A stretch of 33,446 nucleotides of DNA from Bacteroidales bacterium (GCA_027064025.1 JAMOQL010000240.1:1-33446), one strand, 5' to 3'; positions 1-8,749 are shown, numbered from the stretch's first letter. The notes: generated by a model not told the origin, from the letters alone. Numbers and translations are program-made.

Positions 1-1273
1 CACCCTAGCAGACCAATCCTACGCAATTATTGATTCATTAAGCAATTCGAAAAGCATAAAAAGAGTTAGTAATTTTCTCGATTTTGTATTCGAAGGTTAT
101 TATCCTACAAAATATTTTGAATTTGGGCACTATATGTTCTTCGTAGGGAAAAATAGAAACGAAGGATTTCGTACACAAATTGGGGGGAGAACAACTGTTG
201 ATTTTAGCAAGAAATGGATATTATCTGGACACGTTGCATATGGATATAAAGACGAGAAAATAAAATACGATATACAAGTTGAGCGTTTTTTAAGTAGAAA
301 ACATTGGACAAAAATTGGCTTTCAGTACAAATACGATTTAGATAAAGTTGGAGTTAATAGTCATTTTATTGACCAAAACCCCTTAATGGCTTTTTCTTTA
401 GCTTTGTCCTCACAGTTTGGAGGAACCCAGTACGCTGCTCTAGGCGATGACTATTCCTTATGGTTTAGAACTGATTTAGGAAGAGGCTTCCAAACAAAAA
501 TAAATTTAAGACACTATAATTTTAATCCGTATATGGATTATGCATTCGCCTACTACGATCAAAATAGAAATATCCAAGATCATTATATTTTAAGCAATGT
601 TAGCTTAACTATACGCTATGCAAAAAAAGAACTATTTATCCACAGAAAAAACATACGTATGGGTGTAGGTGGACTAAAAGGAAACGTATATACCTTAAAC
701 TATACCGCTGGATTAAAAGATGTACTAAATAGTACTTTTAACTATCATTACTTATCTCTTAATATAAAACGAAAACTTAAAATCGGAGGTGTCGGTCGTT
801 TATCCTATTCCATTACAGGGGCAAAAGTTTTTGGTTACGTTCCACCAACTTTACTTAACATTCTTCAAGGTAACGAGTCCTTTTTTATTACCCATAGAGG
901 ATACAACCAAATGAACTTCTTCGAATTTGTTGCCGACCAATCTATAGAGCTTCTTATTTTTCATCATTTCGATGGATTAATATTAAATAAACTCCCTTTA
1001 ATTAGAGCCTTAAAGTGGCGATTAACAGGAAGTTTTAATATTGCAGCTGGTACATTTAAAGATAAGTACGAAGCCACTATTCCTGATAACGATTTACAAG
1101 GTAGACCCGTCGCTCAATTCACAAGGCTTAAGTCCACAACTCCATATATGGAAGCTTCTGCTGGTATAGAAAATATTTTTAACTATTTCAGCATTCAGTA
1201 TATTAGACGGTTAAGCTATGTTGGCAGTATGAATCCAAACGCAATAAAATTTTCCATAAATATTGCATTTTAA
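1..1273 (+). CDS. DUF5686-family outer-membrane protein, C-terminal part (5' end cut by window edge)
   Basis: The reading frame is already open at base 2 and runs to the TAA at 1271-1273, so the methionine at 134 is internal and the gene starts outside the window. About 423 C-terminal residues are visible. They alternate aromatic and polar residues and end in a short strand finishing in Phe (IAF), as outer-membrane beta-barrels do. The stretch around EGYYPTKYFEFG and the following GGRTT...FSKK...GYKD pattern match the C-terminal barrel of the Bacteroidota DUF5686 family. Full-length members, from family knowledge, are about 800 residues with a carboxypeptidase-regulatory-like N-terminal domain. 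The function of the family is not established. The next gene follows after 10 nt, which suggests co-transcription. Confidence 0.8.
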   Translation, partial: TLADQSYAIIDSLSNSKSIKRVSNFLDFVFEGYYPTKYFEFGHYMFFVGKNRNEGFRTQIGGRTTVDFSKKWILSGHVAYGYKDEKIKYDIQVERFLSRKHWTKIGFQYKYDLDKVGVNSHFIDQNPLMAFSLALSSQFGGTQYAALGDDYSLWFRTDLGRGFQTKINLRHYNFNPYMDYAFAYYDQNRNIQDHYILSNVSLTIRYAKKELFIHRKNIRMGVGGLKGNVYTLNYTAGLKDVLNSTFNYHYLSLNIKRKLKIGGVGRLSYSITGAKVFGYVPPTLLNILQGNESFFITHRGYNQMNFFEFVADQSIELLIFHHFDGLILNKLPLIRALKWRLTGSFNIAAGTFKDKYEATIPDNDLQGRPVAQFTRLKSTTPYMEASAGIENIFNYFSIQYIRRLSYVGSMNPNAIKFSINIAF

Positions 1274-1283
1274 ACAACTCTAA

Positions 1284-2096
1284 ATGAAGCCTAAATTAAT
1301 CTGTTCCGATATTGATGGAACCCTGCTTAATAAAAATAGAGAATTATCCGAGCGAACCATTCATGCTATTAATAATATGGCTCCCATTCCTTTTGTACTC
1401 ATTTCTTCCAGAATGCCCAAAGCTATGTATCATTTACAAAACGAGCTATCCATCGAAGAAACCCCTATTATAGCCTACAATGGAGCACTAATTTTAGAGA
1501 AAAATAAAATCGTTTATTCAACAGAAATTAATCTAAAAACCATCAAAAACATTGTAAACTTTTGCTCTAACACCAACTTACATACCAGCCTCTACCATAA
1601 CAACGAATGGTATGTCCCTTCTTTTGATTATTGGGCGAAACGAGAAAGTCAGAATACTAAAGTCGAGCCTTGTGTTCAAAGTTTACATACCACATTAAAG
1701 AATTGGAAAGATGAACGTAAAGCAGCTCACAAAATTATGATAATGGGTGATGAAAAAGAAATTAATGCTCTTTCAGACTGGTTAAATTTAAATTATCATG
1801 AATCAATAATTAGCTATCGCTCAAAACCAAGTTATTTAGAAATTGCTCCCCGCTCCGTTTCCAAAAAAACAGCTATTAAAAAATTAATTCAGCACAAATA
1901 TTCAAACATCATTTTTTCTGAAGTCATTGCATTCGGCGATAATTATAACGATATAGAGATGCTAAAATCAGTTGGTATTGGTGTAGCTGTGAGAAATGCA
2001 AAAAAAGAAGTCTTAGAAATTGCTGATCAAATTACAGCATCGAATATAGAAGATGGAGTTGCTAAATTTTTAGAAAAAACATTAAACGCTTATTGA
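1284..2096 (+). CDS. Cof-type HAD-superfamily hydrolase (sugar-phosphate phosphatase-like)
   Basis: A 270-residue cytosolic protein with the HAD motifs in order. Motif I is DIDGT at residues 9-13, with the nucleophile Asp9 and acid/base Asp11. Motif II is the Ser in LISS near residue 41. A motif III lysine lies around 194-195, and motif IV is GDNYND at 218-223. The large insert between about residues 80 and 190 is the C2-type cap of the Cof/YidA group. Such enzymes dephosphorylate sugar phosphates or other small phosphorylated metabolites. The substrate cannot be read from the sequence. It lies 10 nt after the DUF5686 gene, probably in the same transcript. Confidence 0.88.
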   Translation: MKPKLICSDIDGTLLNKNRELSERTIHAINNMAPIPFVLISSRMPKAMYHLQNELSIEETPIIAYNGALILEKNKIVYSTEINLKTIKNIVNFCSNTNLHTSLYHNNEWYVPSFDYWAKRESQNTKVEPCVQSLHTTLKNWKDERKAAHKIMIMGDEKEINALSDWLNLNYHESIISYRSKPSYLEIAPRSVSKKTAIKKLIQHKYSNIIFSEVIAFGDNYNDIEMLKSVGIGVAVRNAKKEVLEIADQITASNIEDGVAKFLEKTLNAY

Positions 2097-2196
2097 AGCT
2101 TTTAATTAACCATCGCAAAAAAAATATTACATGAAGCATATTTCCACACTCTAAAAAACTTTATTTACTTTAGTCACAAAAAAATAAATTAATAAT

Positions 2197-3384
2197 ATGA
2201 ATACAATCTTATTCGATGCCCAACAAAGACATAAGCTATTGCCCCTTACCTACACAAAACCAGTAGGCGAACTTAGAGTAGGGATTCTTAAAATTATCGA
2301 GAAGTGGGATTTCTTCTTAAAAACTAAATGTAGTTTCTTAACCGAAGCTTATCTTCAAGAAAAATACCCAGCTAAAATTGAAGAACAAAACTTATTAATT
2401 AATGGTGCTTTATTACCCGACGAAGATATCTCTGAACAAATTTTACTACTAAAAAATAGAGAAGCAATTACTAAAGACGACGAATTATTAGCTATTAATT
2501 TAAAAAAAGAAGATTTATTAGATTTTTTTAGCGGCAAATTAGAAAACTATAGTAATAACGAATACGATGCAGAAGTAAATTTAATTAACAATACTTGGGA
2601 TATATTTGCAAAAAATGGTGAAGAAATAGAATCTGATTATGAAATATTGACCCTTGGTAAAATATCGCAAGAGATATCTAAAACAGTCCAAATTTTAGGA
2701 AAAGAGCAAGTTTTTTTCGAAGAAGGAGCCAAAGCCGAATTTGCAATAATAAATGCAACAGACGGACCTGTATATATTGGAAAAGATGCTGAAATAATGG
2801 AAGGAGCCGTTATTCGAGGCCCTTTTGCTCTTTGTCAGCATAGTACTGTAAAAATGGCGGCCAAAATTTACGGGCCTACAACCATCGGTCCCGAATCTAA
2901 AGTAGGGGGAGAACTGAACAATGTTGTTATACAAGGCTACACCAATAAAGCTCACGATGGTTTTTTAGGAAATTCTGTAATTGGTGAATGGTGCAATTTA
3001 GGTGCCGATACCAACAATTCTAATCTTAAAAACAATTATGCCGAAGTTAGACTTTGGGATTATCAAACGGCAGGTTTTGCAAAAACAGGTCTGCAATTTT
3101 GCGGACTAATTATGGGCGACCACTCAAAATGTGGTATTAATACCATGTTCAACACAGGAACTGTAGTCGGTGTTTCTTCGAATATTTTTGGTGATGGATT
3201 TCCTAGAAACTTCATACCATCGTTCTCTTGGGGCGGTGCATCAGGCTTTGTTACCTATCAAACCAGAAAAGCTTTTGAAGTAGCAGAGAAAGTATTCGAA
3301 CGCAGAGGTTTAGAATTCGACGAAAAAGAACAAAAAATATTAAATCATATTTTCGAAGAGACTAAAAAATATAGAAAATCCTAA
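2197..3384 (+). CDS. GlmU-like putative sugar nucleotidyltransferase/acetyltransferase
   Basis: A 395-residue protein. The N-terminal third (about 1-160) begins with the ILFDAQQRHKLLPLTYTKPV signature of the Bacteroidota GlmU-like family rather than the usual GxGxRM loop of nucleotidyltransferases. Residues about 175-340 form a left-handed beta-helix with hexapeptide repeats such as VYIGKDAEIMEGAVI and TTIGPESKV. The family is annotated as a candidate UDP-GlcNAc diphosphorylase/glucosamine-1-phosphate acetyltransferase, making UDP-GlcNAc for peptidoglycan and envelope sugars. That role comes from family knowledge, not from anything unique here. It has a 100-nt upstream gap after the HAD gene and so may have its own promoter, but I saw no clear box. 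Confidence 0.85.
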   Translation: MNTILFDAQQRHKLLPLTYTKPVGELRVGILKIIEKWDFFLKTKCSFLTEAYLQEKYPAKIEEQNLLINGALLPDEDISEQILLLKNREAITKDDELLAINLKKEDLLDFFSGKLENYSNNEYDAEVNLINNTWDIFAKNGEEIESDYEILTLGKISQEISKTVQILGKEQVFFEEGAKAEFAIINATDGPVYIGKDAEIMEGAVIRGPFALCQHSTVKMAAKIYGPTTIGPESKVGGELNNVVIQGYTNKAHDGFLGNSVIGEWCNLGADTNNSNLKNNYAEVRLWDYQTAGFAKTGLQFCGLIMGDHSKCGINTMFNTGTVVGVSSNIFGDGFPRNFIPSFSWGGASGFVTYQTRKAFEVAEKVFERRGLEFDEKEQKILNHIFEETKKYRKS

Positions 3385-3406
3385 AATTTATTATCAATAA
3401 TAATAT

Positions 3407-3423
3407 GCCTTAATTTTTAAGGC
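3407..3423 (+). terminator. Possible terminator hairpin after the GlmU-like gene
   Basis: A perfect 7-bp stem (GCCTTAA / TTAAGGC) with a 3-nt loop lies 23 nt after the stop at 3384. T-rich sequence follows, but not directly. The stem is AT-rich and short, so this is a weak call. Confidence 0.4.
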
Positions 3424-3453
3424 TTAAGATTCGTTTATTTTTTATAAAAAGAT

Positions 3454-3461
3454 TAAATTTG
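3454..3461 (+). promoter_or_regulatory. Bacteroidota-type -7 box (TAnnTTTG) before the TPR gene
   Basis: TAAATTTG matches the TAnnTTTG consensus of primary-sigma promoters in Bacteroidota. It lies 94 nt before the ATG at 3556, farther than the other boxes in this window. A poor -33 match (TTCG near 3430) lies upstream. In AT-rich DNA the box can occur by chance. Confidence 0.4.
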
Positions 3462-3555
3462 CGGTCTTAATTCAATTAGATTGAGATAATAACAATATAA
3501 ATTAGACTTTAAGTCTGGAAAATAATATCCTTAAATAGGGATTCAAATTAAGATT

Positions 3556-4239
3556 ATGGCAAAGAATACTAAGCATAGCTCAGGAGACGAAAATTTAGAA
3601 GTAATTCAGAATACCCTTGGAAGAACTGAGCAGTTTATCGAAGAAAATCAGAAAAGTGTTTCCATTATTATTGGAGCCATTATTTTTATAATTGTTGGTT
3701 ATTTTGCGTATCAAAAATTCTATGTAGCTCCTTTAGAACAGGAGGCACAAACTCAAATTTTTATAGCTCAAAACTATTTTGCTCAAGACTCATTTCAATT
3801 GGCTCTTGACGGAGATGGTTTTAACGATGGTTTTATAGCTGTAGCTGATGATTATGGCATGACTAACACAGGAAATATTGCTAACTATTACGCTGGTATT
3901 TCTTATCTTAGATTAGGTAAGTACGACGAAGCCATCGATTATTTAAAAAACTTTGATGCAAGTGACGAAATGATTTCTACAATGGCAATCGGTGCAATTG
4001 GAGATGCATACGTTGAAAAAGATAATATCGAAGAAGCTATTTCGTATTTTAAAAAAGCTTCTGAAAACAATCCTAACGAATTTATCACTCCTATTTATTT
4101 AATGAAATTAGGTAAGGCTTATGAAAAGCTTGGGGAAAAAGAAGATGCTTTAGTGACATACAAAAAAATAAAGACTGACTTTGTAAGATCTAACGAAGCA
4201 CGTAAGATTGACAAATTTATTGAAAGAGTAAAAATGTAA
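3556..4239 (+). CDS. Membrane-anchored tetratricopeptide-repeat protein (YfgM-like)
   Basis: A 227-residue protein with a short, charged cytosolic N-terminus, one transmembrane helix at about 35-53, and an extracytoplasmic domain. Residues about 100-225 hold several TPR-like helical pairs, for example YYAGISYLRLGKYDEAIDYL, then a repeat with AIGDAYVEKDNIEEAISYF, then LGKAYEKLGEKEDALVTY. The layout is like YfgM/ancillary SecYEG TPR proteins, which assist translocated proteins, but in this phylum the role is not settled. It is followed after a terminator by ribH, a neighbour pair I believe is common in Bacteroidota. Confidence 0.8.
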   Translation: MAKNTKHSSGDENLEVIQNTLGRTEQFIEENQKSVSIIIGAIIFIIVGYFAYQKFYVAPLEQEAQTQIFIAQNYFAQDSFQLALDGDGFNDGFIAVADDYGMTNTGNIANYYAGISYLRLGKYDEAIDYLKNFDASDEMISTMAIGAIGDAYVEKDNIEEAISYFKKASENNPNEFITPIYLMKLGKAYEKLGEKEDALVTYKKIKTDFVRSNEARKIDKFIERVKM

Positions 4240-4268
4240 AACGTTTTTTAGATTCAATCAAAATATTA

Positions 4269-4292
4269 AATCCCGTTCATTCGGGATTTTTT
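4269..4292 (+). terminator. Rho-independent terminator after the TPR gene
   Basis: A perfect 7-bp stem AATCCCG (4269-4275) / CGGGATT (4282-4288) with a 6-nt loop, followed by a T run to about 4292. It lies 30 nt after the stop codon and 34 nt before the ribH start, so ribH may be transcribed by read-through or from a promoter not recognised here. Confidence 0.8.
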
Positions 4293-4325
4293 GTTTAAGC
4301 CCTTGGGCATTATAAATATATAATT

Positions 4326-4817
4326 ATGGCTACAATACTTAAAAACTTATCCGATTACGACTTAAACTCTGTTCCAAACGCATCAGGCATGAAAATCGCT
4401 ATTGCTGTAGCAGAATGGAATTACGAGATTACTGGTGCTTTACTAAAAGGTGCTGTCGATACTTTGAAAAAACATGGCGTTTGGGAAAAGAATATTTCTA
4501 TTAAACACGTTCCTGGAACTTTCGAACTTACTTTTGCAGCTTCTGCTATGATGGAATATGAAGAAGTAGATGCAATCATTGTTTTGGGCTGTGTAATTCA
4601 AGGCGAAACTCGCCATTTCGATTTTATTTGTAACGGTGTAACCAACGGGATTACTAATTTAAATAGTCAAGCCGAAATACCTATTATTTTCGGTGTTCTT
4701 ACTACAGAAACCCAACAACAAGCCTTAGATAGAGCAGGTGGAAAGCACGGAAACAAAGGTGACGAAGCGGCTATAACAGCCATCAAAATGATAGATTTAA
4801 ACGATAGTTATTTGTAA
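4326..4817 (+). CDS. ribH: 6,7-dimethyl-8-ribityllumazine synthase
   Basis: A 163-residue protein of normal length for the family. It condenses 5-amino-6-(D-ribitylamino)uracil with 3,4-dihydroxy-2-butanone 4-phosphate in the penultimate step of riboflavin synthesis, usually as a cytosolic 60-mer or pentamer. Diagnostic features are the substrate-binding AEWNYEIT (29-36), the VPGTFEL loop (62-68), and GETRHFDF (93-100) with the catalytic His97. [13 protein letters not shown] phosphate-site segment lies near the C-terminus. No other riboflavin gene is in the window, so the pathway is dispersed here. Confidence 0.97.
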   Translation: MATILKNLSDYDLNSVPNASGMKIAIAVAEWNYEITGALLKGAVDTLKKHGVWEKNISIKHVPGTFELTFAASAMMEYEEVDAIIVLGCVIQGETRHFDFICNGVTNGITNLNSQAEIPIIFGVLTTETQQQALDRAGGKHGNKGDEAAITAIKMIDLNDSYL

Positions 4818-4834
4818 AAAAAACAATCACAAAT

Positions 4835-4873
4835 AAAAAGCCCTATCGTATGAATAATGCAATAGGGCTTTTT
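4835..4873. terminator. Bidirectional terminator between ribH and the GGGP synthase gene
   Basis: A perfect 12-bp stem AAAAAGCCCTAT (4835-4846) / ATAGGGCTTTTT (4862-4873) with a 15-nt loop. The A run on one side and the T run on the other give a U-tract on both strands, as expected between these convergent genes. Confidence 0.88.
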
Positions 4874-4913
4874 CAATATATTAGTATCATTTTCTCTCTC
4901 TTAAAAAACAGTT

Positions 4914-5621
4914 TTAAAACTGTTCTAATAAACTCGGATTCTGTTCGAATGCTGTTCCAACAACAACAATATTTGTACCCGCATCCCACTGTGCTCGTAT
5001 TTCTTCCTTAGTTTTTATTCCTCCTCCACAAATAATTGGAATATTAATTTGACTTTTAACTGCTCGTATCAGGTCCGTTGGAACGGAATTTAAAGCTCCA
5101 CTTCCTGCTTCTAAATAAATACTTCTTAATCCTAAGTACTCTCCCGCAACAGCAGTTGCAACGGCAATATCAAATTTATTATTAGGAATAGATAAAGTAT
5201 TACTCATATATTCTACCGAAGTTTTTACTCCGCCATCAATCAATAAATAACCCGTCGGAATGACTTCCAGATTTATTTGTTTAAGAAACATAGCAGAACG
5301 TACATGTTCCCCAATTAATAATTCAGGATTTCGTCCTGAAATAAGCGACAAATTTAACAAAGCATCAGCTTCAGCACTGAGTTGAAGACTATTTCCAGGA
5401 AATAAAAATACAGGTTGATTACAGTTCAATTTTATAACTCGAATAGCTTCATCATAATTCGACATGCTTAAACTACTCCCTATCAAAATAAGATCAATAC
5501 CTGAACTATCAATCCTTTTAGAGAGACTCTTTAATTCATTCAGATTATGCTTTTCTGGATCAATTAAGATAGCTAGATGTTTGGAATTAAGCTTGAAATA
5601 TTTTGAATATAGAGAATCCAT
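4914..5621 (-). CDS. Geranylgeranylglyceryl/heptaprenylglyceryl phosphate synthase (GGGPS family)
   Basis: A 235-residue TIM-barrel protein of the PcrB/GGGPS family. The enzyme joins a polyprenyl diphosphate to sn-glycerol-1-phosphate, the first ether-lipid step in archaea. Visible family marks are LIDPEKHN (19-26), GSSLSM around 48-53, YLEAGSGA (169-176) binding the glycerol phosphate, and the phosphate-binding CGGGIK (198-203) and VVVGTAFEQNP (219-229). Bacteroidota members of this family are known to be active synthases, but their chain length and physiological product are unclear. It is the last gene of the right-to-left operon, 47 nt after the phosphopantetheinyl transferase, and ends at the shared terminator. 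Confidence 0.9.
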   Translation of the reverse strand: MDSLYSKYFKLNSKHLAILIDPEKHNLNELKSLSKRIDSSGIDLILIGSSLSMSNYDEAIRVIKLNCNQPVFLFPGNSLQLSAEADALLNLSLISGRNPELLIGEHVRSAMFLKQINLEVIPTGYLLIDGGVKTSVEYMSNTLSIPNNKFDIAVATAVAGEYLGLRSIYLEAGSGALNSVPTDLIRAVKSQINIPIICGGGIKTKEEIRAQWDAGTNIVVVGTAFEQNPSLLEQF

Positions 5622-5668
5622 TTTTAATATATTTTATAAATATAAGATAATTTTCTTGTTAAATTACG

Positions 5669-6298
5669 CTAAGAATCTAAAACACAATAAGTAAAAACAT
5701 AAGACTTCAATTTCTGATAGTTTACCAAAAGAGTTTTTTTCATCTTCTTAGAATTTAATTGTAGCATAAACTGCGATTCTTCTATTGGAGTAAATGCTTC
5801 AATTTGCATATCAGAATCAAAAATTAAGGCTTCATTACTTACTAATTTATATACACTTTCTTTTGCCGACCAATAAAGAGCTAAATGGAAAAGCTTCTGA
5901 CTTTCATCAATAAACGATAGTTCTCGTTCAGAACTATACTTGTGTTTTGTTCTATTCAATTTCTCTGATACCTGCTCAATATCAATACCAATTTCATACT
6001 TTGATCGTGCAGCTACAACATAGTTTCCTGAATGAGTAATACTAATATTATCTTTTAATTTTGACATAAACGGAGCTCCAAAATCATCGTATATTATCTC
6101 GGGGCAAGTTTTGAAAAGTTCTTTTAATAATATCCTAGAGCTAAGAAATTCTTTCTTACGTTTAACCGTTTTTAAACCCTTCCCTTGAATAATTAATGTG
6201 CTGCTCGAGAGAATATGCTCAAGTTCATCGACCGTTTCGGTCAACTCCCAAATTATATAATCTATTCTATCGCTCTTAAAATTCTTTACAATTGGCAT
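5669..6298 (-). CDS. 4'-phosphopantetheinyl transferase (Sfp/AcpT superfamily)
   Basis: A 209-residue protein that would move the 4'-phosphopantetheine arm of CoA onto carrier proteins. The superfamily motifs are present: ISITHS (85-90), the Mg-binding GIDIE (104-108), and WSAKESVYK (143-151) with the catalytic Glu147 and Lys151 region. The length suits a compact Sfp-type enzyme. It starts 9 nt after gldD. A phosphopantetheinyl transferase next to gldD is a conserved Bacteroidota arrangement. No carrier-protein or polyketide gene is nearby, so the likely target is fatty-acid ACP elsewhere on the chromosome. Confidence 0.93.
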   Translation of the reverse strand: MPIVKNFKSDRIDYIIWELTETVDELEHILSSSTLIIQGKGLKTVKRKKEFLSSRILLKELFKTCPEIIYDDFGAPFMSKLKDNISITHSGNYVVAARSKYEIGIDIEQVSEKLNRTKHKYSSERELSFIDESQKLFHLALYWSAKESVYKLVSNEALIFDSDMQIEAFTPIEESQFMLQLNSKKMKKTLLVNYQKLKSYVFTYCVLDS

Positions 6299-6307
6299 AC
6301 TTACTAT

Positions 6308-6877
6308 TTACTTTCGCAAACTAATATCTGTCCATTCGAATGTATCAATAATATGCTCTATATCTTGTCTCACAAAATCGATAGCAGGTTTTAGCGAATC
6401 TGCATTAGGTTCACAATTAAAATATAGTGCCGCATGCAAAAACTGACTTACGCTGTCGGTAAACTGAAATATAACAGGACTTGCTGCATTTCCCTCTATG
6501 CTGTATACGACTCCATACAAATGTTTCTCTGGAATAGCAAAAGGCATATTAATAATATCATCGGCTTTAATAGCATGCTTATAGGCCGATTTCCGTGCAT
6601 CTTCGGTTAATTTTTCGATATTCTTATCGTGAAAATAAGTTAAATACAAAGATGCGTTTAGAAGTGGATAATTAACGGTAGTCCATGCACTATCGCTGGC
6701 TTTAATGGTAAAGTTTGAACTTTTTAATATGTCGAAAATGTATTGCGGGGCTATAGCTTTTTTGTACTCTTTTTTAGGAAGTGCAATTCTATAATATCCT
6801 CTAGGTTTTGGGATATAACTCTCTTCGCAAGAAGACATTATACTTACTAAAATAATAATAATTAGAAATCTACTCAT
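6308..6877 (-). CDS. gldD: Gliding-motility lipoprotein GldD
   Basis: A 189-residue predicted lipoprotein. A short hydrophobic leader ends in SIMSSC with Cys17 as the lipidation site, followed by the characteristic IPKPRGYYRIALP segment of GldD. GldD is required for gliding and secretion in Flavobacterium. Its exact molecular job is not fixed. The start overlaps the end of gldE by 8 nt, indicating translational coupling, and the transferase gene follows after 9 nt. The gldE-gldD pairing independently supports the name. Confidence 0.93.
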   Translation of the reverse strand: MSRFLIIIILVSIMSSCEESYIPKPRGYYRIALPKKEYKKAIAPQYIFDILKSSNFTIKASDSAWTTVNYPLLNASLYLTYFHDKNIEKLTEDARKSAYKHAIKADDIINMPFAIPEKHLYGVVYSIEGNAASPVIFQFTDSVSQFLHAALYFNCEPNADSLKPAIDFVRQDIEHIIDTFEWTDISLRK

Positions 6878-8183
6878 CTTTTTTTAGGGTAACAAATATT
6901 TGTTTTATTCGTCTATTATCAACGGCTTTAACTTCAAAAATAAAATCTTTATACTCAACTATATCTTTTTTCTCTGGAATCTCTCCTTTCATTTCTAGAA
7001 TAAATCCTGCAAGTGTATCGGCATCCGCCTTATCTTTATCAAAATAGTCATCTTCAAGATCGAATTTCTTACAGAAATCTATCAGTAATGTTTTAGCTTC
7101 GAATTGATATTTATTATCTGATAATTGCTTATAGAGTTGTTCTATACTGTCAAATTCGTCGTTTATTTCACCAACAATTTCTTCCAAAACATCTTCCATA
7201 GAAACAATTCCCGATGTACCGCCATATTCATCGACAACAATGGCTAAGTGAATTTTTTTGGTTTGAAAATCTTTTAGAAGATTATCTATTTTCTTACTCT
7301 CAGGAACATAAAACGGTGGTCTTGTTAACGATTGCCACCTAAAATTTTTACTCTTATGGACATGAGGTAATAAATCTTTTACATATAAAATTCCCTTAAT
7401 ATTATCAAAAGTTTTATCAATTACAGGGATTCTAGAAAAGCCCGAGGATCGAACAATTTCTAAGACTTGCGAAAATGAATCTTGAATATTTATGGTAATG
7501 ACATCCATTCGAGAGCGCATAATCTCGGAAACCCCAATATTCGCAAAATTGACAATTCCTTTTAATATCTTATCGTCCATTTTAACTGTTTCTTCAGTTA
7601 AATCTAAAGCATCGGACAATTCATTAATAGACACTTGTTGTTTCTTCTTACTTAAACGTTTGCTAATAATATTCGAACTTTTCATCAGCAGAGTACTAAA
7701 AGGGTGAAAGATATATGATGCCAATTGAATAGATGATGCTGTAATTTTTGAAAAGCCAACAGGAAAACGAGAGGCATAAACCTTAGGAATAATTTCACCA
7801 AATAGAAGCAAAATAAATGTAATAACAACAATCTGAAAGATAAAACCTAATTGTGGATTCTGGCTAAAATCGAAAAGTGTATTAGTGATGAAACTAGAAA
7901 GAATGACAATTCCAACATTTACTAAGTTATTAACAATAAGTATTGTGGCTAATAACTTTTCTGCTTGAGAAAGTAATTTTAATACGGTTTTAGATTTGGT
8001 ACTTTTGCTGGCTTTTAATTCATCTTCATCTTGTGGGCTAAGCGAAAAAAAAGCAACTTCGGCACCTGAAACAAAAGCCGAAATCGACAGAAGGATAAGC
8101 AATATAAACAACCCAACTAGAAGTTGAGTTGTTATTGGATGTAATACGATATTCAAAAATATTTGACTAAGGGGGTCTTCCAA
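6870..8183 (-). CDS. gldE: Gliding-motility-associated membrane protein GldE (CNNM/CBS/CorC domains)
   Basis: A 437-residue protein with a CNNM/DUF21-type membrane domain: hydrophobic segments at about 20-46, 76-98, 111-131 and 148-172. Two CBS domains follow (about 217-275 and 280-340; note the VVDEYGGTSGIVSMEDVLEEIVGEI signature), then a CorC/HlyC C-terminal domain (about 350-435). General homologues are tied to Mg/Co homeostasis, but the copy beside gldD is called GldE because it supports gliding/secretion and can compensate for GldD defects. It is coupled to gldD by an 8-nt overlap. A 105-nt gap with a small hairpin separates it from ssb upstream. Confidence 0.93.
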   Translation of the reverse strand: MEDPLSQIFLNIVLHPITTQLLVGLFILLILLSISAFVSGAEVAFFSLSPQDEDELKASKSTKSKTVLKLLSQAEKLLATILIVNNLVNVGIVILSSFITNTLFDFSQNPQLGFIFQIVVITFILLLFGEIIPKVYASRFPVGFSKITASSIQLASYIFHPFSTLLMKSSNIISKRLSKKKQQVSINELSDALDLTEETVKMDDKILKGIVNFANIGVSEIMRSRMDVITINIQDSFSQVLEIVRSSGFSRIPVIDKTFDNIKGILYVKDLLPHVHKSKNFRWQSLTRPPFYVPESKKIDNLLKDFQTKKIHLAIVVDEYGGTSGIVSMEDVLEEIVGEINDEFDSIEQLYKQLSDNKYQFEAKTLLIDFCKKFDLEDDYFDKDKADADTLAGFILEMKGEIPEKKDIVEYKDFIFEVKAVDNRRIKQIFVTLKKDE

Positions 8184-8288
8184 AATTTACGGTTTTAATC
8201 CTATTTGAGACTTTAATTCCCCGACACTAGAAGCGGGTTAAATAATTCCTTTTACTATCTCGATAAATCTACTTCGAGACTATTTATT

Positions 8289-8699
8289 TTAGAATGGTAA
8301 ATCGTCGCTTGTATCTTGTGCTGGCGGAGGGGTTGGTGCTGCAGCTGCAGAAGATCCGTTAGACTCACCTCCAGAATTTCTAGAATCGAGCATTTGCATT
8401 TGATTAGCAACTATTTCTGTAAAATATTTAGTCTGACCATCCTTCTCGTACTGTCTATTTGTAATCTTACCTTCGATATAAAGTTTAGAACCTTTCTTTA
8501 CATACTGCTCTACAACCTTTGCCAAGCCTCTCCAAATAACAATATTATGCCATTCTGTATTAGTAACTTTTTGACCATCTTTTGTATATGTTTCCGAAGT
8601 TGCCATGGTAAATTTAGCAACTGGCAAATCTTCTTTAATATAATTTACCTCTGGATCTTTTCCTACATTTCCTATTAAAATAACTTTGTTTACTGACAT
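8289..8699 (-). CDS. ssb: Single-stranded DNA-binding protein
   Basis: The likely start is the ATG at 8699, giving 136 residues that begin MSVNKVILIGNVGKDPEV, the standard SSB N-terminus. The frame is open up to 8738, but the extra 13 residues (MIKLIIINPKHRI) have no SSB character. The OB-fold spans about residues 3-105, with the EWHNIVIWRGLA and GSKLYIEGKI segments. A Gly/Ser/Ala/Pro-rich linker leads to the acidic tail DDLPF that recruits partner proteins. It protects single-stranded DNA during replication and repair. The ssb-gldE-gldD-transferase order is conserved in the phylum. Confidence 0.96.
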   Translation of the reverse strand: MSVNKVILIGNVGKDPEVNYIKEDLPVAKFTMATSETYTKDGQKVTNTEWHNIVIWRGLAKVVEQYVKKGSKLYIEGKITNRQYEKDGQTKYFTEIVANQMQMLDSRNSGGESNGSSAAAAPTPPPAQDTSDDLPF

Positions 8700-8749
8700 A
8701 ATTCTATGTTTTGGATTAATAATAATTAACTTTATCAAAGGTAAAAAAC

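Noticed and set aside
5464-5694. A 76-codon + frame opposite the GGGP synthase start and the transferase end
   Set aside because: It is antisense to two well-supported genes, with a low-complexity Lys/Ile/Phe-rich product.
8258-8279. A 6-bp hairpin (TCTCGA/TCGAGA) in the ssb-gldE gap as a terminator
   Set aside because: The stem is short and no U-tract follows on the minus strand. The conserved operon order argues for read-through. The rest of the 105-nt gap shows nothing further.
8316-8678. A 120-codon frame on the + strand opposite ssb
   Set aside because: It is fully antisense to a clear SSB coding region, is Cys/Ile-rich with no domain, and has no start context. It is a shadow frame.
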